The position numbers and the translations under genes are program-made. Positions 1 to 5,786 of a stretch of 11,262 nucleotides of DNA are shown here, piece by piece. Origin of the DNA: CAYMDP01 sp964389375 (lineage in GTDB: Bacteria; Bdellovibrionota; Bdellovibrionia; Bdellovibrionales; UBA1609); assembly GCA_964389375.1 (NCBI GenBank), contig CAYMDP010000067.1, positions 1 to 11,262 on the forward strand, read 5' to 3'. The notes beneath the pieces are model-generated. The model was not told the DNA's origin. It did no database searches and saw only the letters and a program-made list of their open reading frames with translations. Every line of letters starts with the position of its first letter. Positions within the stretch are counted from its first letter, which is position 1.

Positions 1-180
1 TGGGGTCAAAAGGCGATTTTTGGAGTGATCATACATTGGGCAACAATGTGTTTGGGATCTCTTTTACAATGTAAAGCGGATCCCTTGCTCAGCCCCGAGC
101 AGATACGGGAAGATGTACGCCATATGGTTCGAGCGAGTCTTGATTACTTAGTACGAAATCCTAAGATTTTTGGCGCTTAG
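1..180 (+). CDS. Probable TetR-family regulator, C-terminal fragment (5' end outside window)
   Basis: Frame 1 is open from base 1 to TAG at 178-180 and encodes 59 residues. The peptide starts WGQKAIFGVIIHWATM, has LSPEQIREDVRHMVRASLDYL in its second half and ends NPKIFGA. A hydrophobic helix with HWA, then a 'LSPEQI' turn and a last amphipathic helix, is the layout of the C-terminal ligand-binding and dimer domain of TetR/AcrR regulators. The DNA-binding helix-turn-helix would lie upstream, outside the window, so the assignment is an inference. The stop codon is 30 bases before the apparent start of the amidotransferase gene, on the same strand. A shorter, diverged copy of this segment lies at 1649-1789, so the 3' end has been duplicated. 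Confidence 0.45.
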   Translation, partial: WGQKAIFGVIIHWATMCLGSLLQCKADPLLSPEQIREDVRHMVRASLDYLVRNPKIFGA

Positions 181-196
181 TCTGCGCCTTTGCCAT

Positions 197-203
197 AAAG
201 GAG
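197..203 (+). promoter_or_regulatory. Shine-Dalgarno AAAGGAG ahead of an ATT codon
   Basis: AAAGGAG at 197-203 is followed by six bases and then ATT at 210-212, which opens the reading frame that runs to 458. Spacing and strength are ideal for a ribosome binding site, but no ATG, GTG or TTG lies at the right distance. ATT is a very rare natural start (known for infC) or a mutated ATG. This site decides where the amidotransferase gene begins. Confidence 0.55.
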
Positions 204-209
204 AGGCTC

Positions 210-458
210 ATTCGAGACTACTTTTTAATCTCCCTATTCAAAAAACCCATAAATCAGGGCGAACTGCCTAGCTTTTATTCGAGGGCTAAGACTTCCGATT
301 ATGCAGTGGCCGATTCAGGCCATAGGCCCGTGGAGATTTCGCAAGTTCAAGATACTTGCTCATTCCTTGTCAAAAATCGATTTGATCCCCAGGACAACTT
401 CACAATTAATTTTAATCCACAAACAAAAAAATTGAAGAGACCAACCAAATCTGGCTGA
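210..458 (+). pseudogene. N-terminal part of the asparagine-synthetase-like gene, out of frame with the rest
   Basis: Starting at ATT 210, this frame is open for 82 codons to TGA at 456-458. The peptide begins (I/M)RDYFLISLFKKPINQ, contains PVEISQVQDTCSFLVK and ends FTINFNPQTKKLKRPTKSG. A short beta-rich stretch of the form 'fdp..dftInf.p.tkkl' just before a conserved WL(M)PVF segment is what precedes the synthetase domain in short asparagine-synthetase-like proteins of surface polysaccharide clusters. A -1 shift at the A7 run at 425-431 joins it to the 458-1531 frame and gives one 440-residue protein. Without a shift it ends after 82 residues. The missing standard start codon and the frame break both point to a decaying gene, or to unusual expression. 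It is not a separate gene. Confidence 0.6.
425..431 (+). other. A7 run, candidate -1 slippage or indel site
   Basis: In the upstream frame the codons read ACA AAA AAA TTG, so the run fits the heptamer A AAA AAA of bacterial -1 frameshift and transcript-slippage sites. Slipping back one base continues as ATT GAA GAG ACC and runs into the 458-1531 frame with no stop. I see no strong hairpin just downstream. A one-base deletion in an original A8 run, or a sequencing error, would look identical. Confidence 0.4.
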
Positions 459-1531
459 TGCCTGTCTTTAAACTCGAAACTGAAACCGCGGTTCACTACT
501 CTAATGTCTGTGGGATCTTGATGAAGATTCTAGATCGGAGCGCGAACCTAAAACCCGACCTTGTTGCACTAGATTACTTTCTTCATAATGGATTTGTTCC
601 CCTCGGGAAGACCTTCAGCGAAGGGATCCAAAAAATTAACACTCTTGGTTTTTCTCAGATCACGGTCGACCATGAATCTGCAATTGACCTAGACAAGCTA
701 TGGACTCTTTTTAAAACGGCAATTGTCGAAATTTTTAAAAATAATCCTCGAATTAGTTTTAATCTCAGTGGAGGAATTGACACTCGATTGATTGTATTTG
801 CCCTGATGGAGACTGGCCTTAGTCCCTCTAAAATTGTGTCCATCCAGTCTCCACACCTGGAAGATGGACGAGATGCTGATGTAGAGATTCCGAAGATGAT
901 CTGTGAAAAATTAGGATGGGGACTCGAAATTCAAAGACCCAGCGCCCAAAATTACTCTTATTTAAGGTACCCCGAGATCGGCGAGGCCGTATTGTCTGGC
1001 CTGTGCGGAGGCGAAATTTATGGAGCTCAAGCGGTAAACTTTATTCCCAGTGAGACTAAGTTTTCTCTTTTTGATGCAATACAGATTTTTATGAACAGCT
1101 TTAGATCCACCTTTTATAAGAGTGAGTCAGGATCCTGGAGCTCCCCTTCCAATCTTCATCATATGACGACTTCGCCTTTTTTAAATCGCGAGCTCGTGAG
1201 TTATATTTTGAGTTATCCGGAAGAGCCACTATTGAATTATTCGCTTTATCGCAAACACTATGATCTTTTAAAAGCTCGTTTTTTTGATCTGCCTCTCTGT
1301 TCGGGACTTTCTTATTCACACCCTGATCTAGCATTGCCTGAAGACTCGGTTATTTTAGACCCCAAACAGAATATGAAACCACGAAGCCATTCAAATACTT
1401 CCTACACAATTCCTTCGTTTAGACTTTTGAATCTCGCAAAGGAACGCATAGCGCATGCCCCAACGACTGAGGTCAAGAATCTTCAAGACTATTGTTTAGG
1501 CCTGAAAAAAAATTTCGAAATTGAATTTTAA
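458..1531 (+). CDS. Asparagine-synthetase-like amidotransferase, PP-loop domain (5' part frameshifted)
   Basis: The 357-residue frame carries the asparagine synthetase (AsnB-type) ATP-pyrophosphatase domain. LDYFLHNGFVPLGKTFSEGI at about 38-57 matches the 'yl..G.....tf..gI.kl' helix that precedes the domain, and LSGGIDTR at 103-110 is the PP-loop that binds ATP. DADVEIPKMICEKLGW at 139-154 fits the helix after the next strand. Such enzymes activate a carboxylate as an adenylate and amidate it. No N-terminal cysteine glutaminase is present, as in many polysaccharide-cluster members. ATG 458 is a poor start: it has no nearby Shine-Dalgarno, and homologous sequence continues upstream in another frame (210-458). 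The intact product was probably about 440 residues. Other asparagine-synthetase-fold activities cannot be excluded. Confidence 0.75.
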   Translation: MPVFKLETETAVHYSNVCGILMKILDRSANLKPDLVALDYFLHNGFVPLGKTFSEGIQKINTLGFSQITVDHESAIDLDKLWTLFKTAIVEIFKNNPRISFNLSGGIDTRLIVFALMETGLSPSKIVSIQSPHLEDGRDADVEIPKMICEKLGWGLEIQRPSAQNYSYLRYPEIGEAVLSGLCGGEIYGAQAVNFIPSETKFSLFDAIQIFMNSFRSTFYKSESGSWSSPSNLHHMTTSPFLNRELVSYILSYPEEPLLNYSLYRKHYDLLKARFFDLPLCSGLSYSHPDLALPEDSVILDPKQNMKPRSHSNTSYTIPSFRLLNLAKERIAHAPTTEVKNLQDYCLGLKKNFEIEF

Positions 1532-1648
1532 TCCTTAGCGCATTTGACCTTTAGGTTTCGAATTATACTCAAGGTCTCTGCTTTAATCGTGATTTCCCAC
1601 AAATTCGAGCCACAGGCCCCCTACAAACTGAATTCTATGGCTATCTTG

Positions 1649-1789
1649 TGGGGCCAAAGGCCCATTTTTGGAGTGATCATCCATTGGGCAACAATGTGCC
1701 TAGAAGCTCTACTGCAATCCGATGTCCGTCCTATGGGTCACAACAACCACGATTACACAGCACGAAATCCTAAAATTTTTGGCGCCCAG
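1649..1789 (+). pseudogene. Decayed duplicate of the TetR-like 3' end
   Basis: This stretch aligns with 1-180. Both encode WGQ..IFGVIIHWATMCL near the start and ARNPKIFGA or VRNPKIFGA at the end. Relative to the first copy it lacks about 39 bases in the middle, which removes the 'LLSPEQIRE' part. The following 50 bases align without gaps but with many substitutions. The stop after FGA has become CAG, so the frame, open from ATG 1544, runs on to TAA at 1808-1810 and could give an 88-residue peptide. No helix-turn-helix and no convincing ribosome site are present. I read it as a non-functional remnant. Together with the first copy it brackets the amidotransferase gene. The rest of the 1532-1831 gap holds nothing else I can assign. 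Confidence 0.65.
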
Positions 1790-1791
1790 GG

Positions 1792-1809
1792 TCTTGCATA
1801 TCTTGCATA
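1792..1809 (+). repeat. Perfect tandem repeat, 2 x TCTTGCATA
   Basis: TCTTGCATA occurs at 1792-1800 and again immediately at 1801-1809. It lies at the end of the decayed TetR-like fragment and looks like a small slippage duplication in non-coding sequence. Confidence 0.7.
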
Positions 1810-1831
1810 AGGGCTAAATCCTTAGATTCTG

Positions 1832-3601
1832 ATGAAAATCCTAGGACTTTCTTGCTATTACCATGATAGTGCCGCCGCCTTGATCGATGGCTCTCAAATT
1901 CTTTGTGCGGCTCAAGAAGAACGCTTTACCAGAATTAAGGGGGACGAAAGTTTTCCCAAAAATGCTATAGAGTTTTGCCTCAGCTCACAAGGACTAACCT
2001 TACATCAAATTGATGCTATTGTTTTTTATGAAAAGCCGCTTTTGAAATTCGAAAGAATTCTAGAAACATTTTTTAATATTTGCCCCAGAGGGCTGAAGGC
2101 CTTTTTAACGGCCATGCCACCCTGGCTTCAGAAAAAATTGAATCATAAAAAATTGCTCCGATCAGAATTTAAACGTCACTTTAATTTTATTCCACAAAAG
2201 ATCTATTTTAGTGAACACCATTTGTCTCATGCCGCCTCAGCCTTCTACCCTTCTCCTTATACCGAGGCCGCCATCCTTTGCCTTGACGGCGTCGGAGAGT
2301 GGGCGACGACCTCAGCCTGGCGCGGAAGGGATGGTCACATATCTCCTCTTTGGGAAATTCACTTTCCTCATTCGCTTGGTCTTTTATATTCAGCCTTTAC
2401 TCACTATTGCGGATTTAAAATCAATTCCGGCGAATATAAACTCATGGGCTTAGCCTCCTTTGGGAAGCCCCTTTACCAGGATTTGATAAAGACAAAACTC
2501 ATCCACTTGAATTCCGATGGAAGCTACTGGATGGACAAACAGTTTTTTGGGTACACGGACGACCTCGTCGCGACGAATGCAAAATTCGAAAAGTTATTTT
2601 CTCGGGCCGCAAGAAAACCCGAAGACCCCTTGGACCCATTTTACATGGACATTGCCGCCTCCATCCAGTCCGTTTTAAATGAAGCAATAGTAAACTTGGC
2701 CCTTCGAATCAAAGAAGATACTGGCTTAGAAAACCTTTGTCTTGCCGGCGGAGTCGCCCTGAATTGTGTTTCTAATGGGCTTCTTGCCAAAGAAAATATA
2801 TTTAAGAATATTTGGGTTCAACCTGCAGCAGGTGACGCAGGAGGGGCCTTGGGAGCGGCACTTGCATTTTATTACATGAACCAATTGCCTCAACCTCGCA
2901 GAACTCCACAGCCACAAGATGACATGAATGCCGCATACTTAGGGCCCGAGTTTTCTAAACAGGATACTTTAAAAATCCTAAAAACTTACCGGCTGCCCTT
3001 TCAAGAGTTCGACGAAACTGAACTTTTGTCTAAAATCGCAAGCTTGTTAGCGGATAATAAAGTGATCGGATGGTTTCAGGGCCGAATGGAGTTTGGACCA
3101 AGAACTCTCGGATCCAGGTCCATTCTTGGCAACCCATTAGATCCCAACATGCAATCCAAAATGAATATGAAAATTAAATTTAGAGAGGGCTTTCGGCCTT
3201 TTGCCCCGATCGTCACAGATTCGAGCTACAGCCGGTACTTTTCTTTGGAAAACAAAAATGAGTACATGTTATTTGTGTCTCCGGTTTTTGATAAAAAACT
3301 GATGCCCTCCATTACCCATGTCGACGGAACGGCTCGAGTCCAGACAGTGTTTAAAGAAAAAAACTTGAGGCTCCATAAACTGCTTGAAGTTTTCGCAGAA
3401 AAAACAGGTCACCCTGTTTTGATTAACACATCTTTCAACGTTCGGGGGGAGCCCATTGTTTGCGACCCAGAAGATGCAATTCAATGCTTTTTAAATACTG
3501 ATATCGATGCGCTTGTGCTTGACCATTGTCTCATCCTGAAAAATGAAGAAATTAACTCCAGAAGGACTAAAAATTGGCATGAGCAATTTAGCTTGGATTA
3601 A
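1832..3601 (+). CDS. O-carbamoyltransferase, NodU/CmcH/SxtI family
   Basis: The 589-residue protein fits the family length and transfers a carbamoyl group from carbamoyl phosphate, via carbamoyl-adenylate, to a hydroxyl group of a sugar or other acceptor. It starts MKILGLSCYYHDSAAAL, the usual family start. The N-terminal Kae1-like domain shows EHHLSHA at 128-134 (metal-binding histidines), LDGVGEW at 151-157, NSGEYKLMGLASFG at 198-211, AGGVALNC at 305-312 and PAAGDAGGALG at 331-341. The C-terminal domain has GRMEFGPRTLGSRSIL at 417-432 and NTSFNVRGEPIVC at 532-544. All the motifs I would look for are present, so it is probably active. There is no good Shine-Dalgarno before ATG 1832, which suits a gene once translated from an upstream neighbour. 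It overlaps the next gene and leads the cassette. The acceptor is unknown. Confidence 0.93.
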   Translation: MKILGLSCYYHDSAAALIDGSQILCAAQEERFTRIKGDESFPKNAIEFCLSSQGLTLHQIDAIVFYEKPLLKFERILETFFNICPRGLKAFLTAMPPWLQKKLNHKKLLRSEFKRHFNFIPQKIYFSEHHLSHAASAFYPSPYTEAAILCLDGVGEWATTSAWRGRDGHISPLWEIHFPHSLGLLYSAFTHYCGFKINSGEYKLMGLASFGKPLYQDLIKTKLIHLNSDGSYWMDKQFFGYTDDLVATNAKFEKLFSRAARKPEDPLDPFYMDIAASIQSVLNEAIVNLALRIKEDTGLENLCLAGGVALNCVSNGLLAKENIFKNIWVQPAAGDAGGALGAALAFYYMNQLPQPRRTPQPQDDMNAAYLGPEFSKQDTLKILKTYRLPFQEFDETELLSKIASLLADNKVIGWFQGRMEFGPRTLGSRSILGNPLDPNMQSKMNMKIKFREGFRPFAPIVTDSSYSRYFSLENKNEYMLFVSPVFDKKLMPSITHVDGTARVQTVFKEKNLRLHKLLEVFAEKTGHPVLINTSFNVRGEPIVCDPEDAIQCFLNTDIDALVLDHCLILKNEEINSRRTKNWHEQFSLD

Positions 3602-3983
3602 GTTACTATACCGACACGAGCCGATCAGTCCCACTCCGAGGCTTCGCAAATTTGCCATCCTTGTATCCTTGATCGTCGGATTAGCTACCTTTATTACGAA
3701 GATGGCTTGGATCCCCTTAGTGGCAAGTCTCTGTTTTGCCCTAACTCTTTCCAATAAAAAAATATCCCATTTGTTCATCTCTTTCACTGGATCGGGAATT
3801 TTTATATTTTTTCATACGATCACATTGCTGTGCTTAGTCGCAACTTACTACTGTATGTTAGTGCCGCTGTCTCTGCTTAGACGCTGGACTCAAAAAGAAG
3901 ATCTCTTCTTCATGAAACCCGGAAGTTCAACTCTTCGGATTCAGGACATTAACAGAAAACCCAACTTCGAAAGGCAATTCTAA
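3579..3983 (+). CDS. SxtJ-like small membrane protein
   Basis: The 134-residue product has three or four hydrophobic segments (about 24-39, 43-58, 70-98), a basic 'TPRLRKF' before the first, and PLSLLRRW followed by a polar tail. This architecture, directly after a carbamoyltransferase and before a DUF5989 peptide, matches the SxtJ family of the saxitoxin cluster and of many bacterial surface-glycan loci. Its biochemical role is unknown. The frame is open from ATG 3543 (146 residues, 59-base overlap). I prefer ATG 3579 because GAAGGA at 3561-3566 precedes it, though 12 bases away. The 3543 start remains possible. The stop TAA overlaps the next start as TAATG, so the genes are probably translationally coupled. 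The membrane location suggests it helps the carbamoyltransferase act at the membrane, but that is inference. Confidence 0.75.
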   Translation: MSNLAWIKLLYRHEPISPTPRLRKFAILVSLIVGLATFITKMAWIPLVASLCFALTLSNKKISHLFISFTGSGIFIFFHTITLLCLVATYYCMLVPLSLLRRWTQKEDLFFMKPGSSTLRIQDINRKPNFERQF

Positions 3984-4129
3984 TGGAGCTTTTAACAGAA
4001 ATCTTCTTAATGATGAAAGTTCGAAAAAAATATTGGTTAACGCCGATTATCATAACACTGATTATTCTTTCGACAATTGTGTTTTTCAGCCAAACAGCAA
4101 GCCTTAGCTTTGTGTACACTTTGTTTTAA
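3983..4129 (+). CDS. DUF5989 / SxtK-like 48-residue membrane peptide
   Basis: A short frame runs from ATG 3983 to TAA 4127-4129. The peptide starts MELLTEIFLMMKVRKKYWL, continues with the hydrophobic stretch TPIIITLIILSTIVFF, and ends SFVYTLF. DUF5989 proteins are about 50 residues with the pattern 'M.fl.el..fl..rKkyWL.Pii', one membrane helix and a C-terminal 'fiYTLF', so the match covers the whole length. In saxitoxin clusters the equivalent sxtK follows sxtI and sxtJ, as here. The start overlaps the sxtJ-like stop by one base, and three bases separate the stop from the next ATG. The gene is short enough to be missed by usual length cut-offs. Its function is unknown. One helix with a positively charged front end suggests a small membrane subunit. 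Confidence 0.85.
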   Translation: MELLTEIFLMMKVRKKYWLTPIIITLIILSTIVFFSQTASLSFVYTLF

Positions 4130-4132
4130 ACC

Positions 4133-5275
4133 ATGAAGAACTTCCTCGCTCTCCTTTTTGGCCTCAGCATCTCTTTGCTCATGTTCTTGGGCTTTAATAT
4201 TCTTACCAAAACTTCATCAGACGTCACTCTCTTTGAATCGCCAGAAACGCTACACCCGGATCAATTGAGAAAGATGCCTCCCCTAGAGATCTTTGAAAAA
4301 ATTGATCTCTCCAATGTAAAACAGTATCCCAAAGATATTTCTCCGAGGGATTTGGATACCTCCAAAAAGTTTCCCGGATTTAAAAAACCCATTGGACCAT
4401 ATCATTCTGTCGTGACTATTCGAGGTCGTGAGCAACCTCTCTACTCCATTTACATCCAACGGGACCATTTGGGTCGAAGGCAAGTCAAGACCCAGCCTAA
4501 GCCAAATCGAAAGCTGGCTCTGGTTTTTATTGGATGTTCTTATACCTATGGTGAGGGGGTCGAAGACCAGCAGACATTTGTATCTCTTCTTAGCGAGCGT
4601 TTTCCCAAGGTCAATGTGTACAATCTTGGAGTCGGAGGGGTCGGATTAAACAAAATCTATGATGATATGCAATCCAAAAAGGTGGACTTTTACTTCGACC
4701 TTCAAGAAACTCAATTGATCCTCGTCAATACATTTCTTGGTGATCATCTTCGTCGCCAGACTTGTGACATGTCCTGCTACGGACGAAACAAGTGGATGAT
4801 CCATGGCCCTCGCTTTGCCATAACTTCAAGCGGGGACCTTCGCAAAGAGGGTCTCCTTTCAGATATCTACCCCGCCAATGCCATTCTTAATTTTATTTTT
4901 GGGTTCCGGGTTTTAGAAGCCTACGCAATCAGAGACAAAAAGGTTTTTCAAGATTCCAATCTACTACTTTGGCAGTCTCTTTTGAACAATATTAGGACCG
5001 AATATCAAAAGTCATTTGAGGTCCTTGATTTCTACAATTATTTTCCCAATTCCAGCTCCTTCCTTGCAAATCAAATGATCCCGCGCTTAGAAAGAAATGG
5101 GTTTAAGGCGATTGTCGGCCGAAGATTGACCATGATCTTTCCGGAACACCAGGTTCTTATTCCAGCAGACTTTCATCCCACTCCAATTTCTCACCAAGCC
5201 ATGGCTGAAGAAATAGCCTGGGCCTTGGCTCAAGATTATGAAGAGTTTAGGGAATCTAAAAACAATCCACACTGA
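4133..5275 (+). CDS. Membrane-anchored SGNH/GDSL-type hydrolase
   Basis: The 380-residue protein has a hydrophobic N-terminal segment (about 4-24) that would act as a signal anchor, then an extracytoplasmic domain. The SGNH blocks are visible: GCSYTYGEGV at 134-143 with nucleophile Ser136, NLGVGG at 164-169 (block II glycine), LVNTFLGDH at 197-205 in the place of the block III G.ND, and DFHPTPISHQAMAEEI at 346-361 with the Asp346/His348 pair. SGNH proteins remove or transfer acyl groups on sugars and lipids. In this cassette it may add or remove an ester on the carbamoylated product. It starts three bases after the DUF5989 stop with no clear ribosome site, consistent with coupling. The last 20 bases overlap the convergent lipoprotein gene. 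The substrate is unknown. Confidence 0.85.
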   Translation: MKNFLALLFGLSISLLMFLGFNILTKTSSDVTLFESPETLHPDQLRKMPPLEIFEKIDLSNVKQYPKDISPRDLDTSKKFPGFKKPIGPYHSVVTIRGREQPLYSIYIQRDHLGRRQVKTQPKPNRKLALVFIGCSYTYGEGVEDQQTFVSLLSERFPKVNVYNLGVGGVGLNKIYDDMQSKKVDFYFDLQETQLILVNTFLGDHLRRQTCDMSCYGRNKWMIHGPRFAITSSGDLRKEGLLSDIYPANAILNFIFGFRVLEAYAIRDKKVFQDSNLLLWQSLLNNIRTEYQKSFEVLDFYNYFPNSSSFLANQMIPRLERNGFKAIVGRRLTMIFPEHQVLIPADFHPTPISHQAMAEEIAWALAQDYEEFRESKNNPH

Positions 5276-5786
5276 GCTTCGCAATAAAGTCAGAACTCTC
5301 TGTCTTAAAAGTGACTTCCCAAAGATTTAAGCCGCAGGCCTTCCAAACTCGGATTGCGACAGGACTTAAGTCTGAACTCTTTTGATTCATTCGACAATCA
5401 CTCCAAAGAACCCCTGGGCCCGGAACAAATTCTATGGCGTCTTTTGCTTTGCCCTTAAGGCACATTTTCCGTTCGATCTTGGCTCCGGTGTATGGATCCA
5501 AATCATCTTCAAATAGCTGGATGAAGAAGCTACGCCTCCTCTCAATAAGGTTTTGGGCATCTTCCGGACTTTGAACTTCAGTTTTAAAAACAAAAAACTC
5601 GCCGAATGAGGTCTGAAGTTTTTTAAACTCGTGGCTCTCCTTGCCTTCAAAATACTCAGTTTGATCTGCACTGGAAATGACCAACGAGTCTTTAGACAGT
5701 TTTTTTTCGAAAGACTGGCAAGAAACTAAAGTCACAAGGGACGCAAGTAGAGCAAATTGATTTAGAGATTTGATTTCGAATAGCAT
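5256..5786 (-). CDS. Small lipoprotein of unknown function
   Basis: The 176-residue product begins with a hydrophobic signal and a lipobox LVSC at 20-23, so Cys23 would be lipidated and the protein anchored in the cell envelope. The mature part is polar and mixed alpha/beta. It has three further cysteines in CLKG, SDCRMN and WKACGL, plus a C-terminal VDCF, which could form two disulphides. A region near 73-90 (SPEDAQNLIERRRSFFIQLF) looks like an amphipathic helix. I do not recognise a family. The start lies inside the end of the cytochrome P460-like gene (25-base overlap, different frame, no Shine-Dalgarno), so it is probably co-translated with that gene. Its end overlaps the convergent SGNH gene by 20 bases. 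Confidence 0.75.
   Translation of the reverse strand: MLFEIKSLNQFALLASLVTLVSCQSFEKKLSKDSLVISSADQTEYFEGKESHEFKKLQTSFGEFFVFKTEVQSPEDAQNLIERRRSFFIQLFEDDLDPYTGAKIERKMCLKGKAKDAIEFVPGPGVLWSDCRMNQKSSDLSPVAIRVWKACGLNLWEVTFKTESSDFIAKLSVDCF

Larger units (their letters stand above)
1530..1825 (+). repeat. Segment bounded by 9-bp direct repeats AATCCTTAG (1530-1538 and 1817-1825)
   Basis: AATCCTTAG occurs at 1530-1538, starting on the last two bases of the amidotransferase stop codon, and again at 1817-1825, seven bases before the carbamoyltransferase ATG. Between them lies the decayed TetR-like fragment. Collapsing the repeats would leave the two genes 14 bases apart. I see no inverted repeats or transposase in the segment, so it is not a recognisable insertion sequence. 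Chance remains possible for a 9-mer. Confidence 0.35.

Noticed and set aside
1511..1522. Palindrome AATTTCGAAATT as an operator or terminator
   Set aside because: It lies inside the last codons of the amidotransferase gene, has no loop or following T-run, and is likely in A/T-rich sequence by chance.
1544..1810. A possible 88-residue gene
   Set aside because: It has no ribosome site or DNA-binding domain, contains an internal deletion relative to 1-180 and has lost the original stop, so I list it as a remnant.
3491..3787. A 98-codon frame on the - strand
   Set aside because: It is antisense to the end of the carbamoyltransferase and the start of the SxtJ-like gene, both well supported, and its sequence has no recognisable features.
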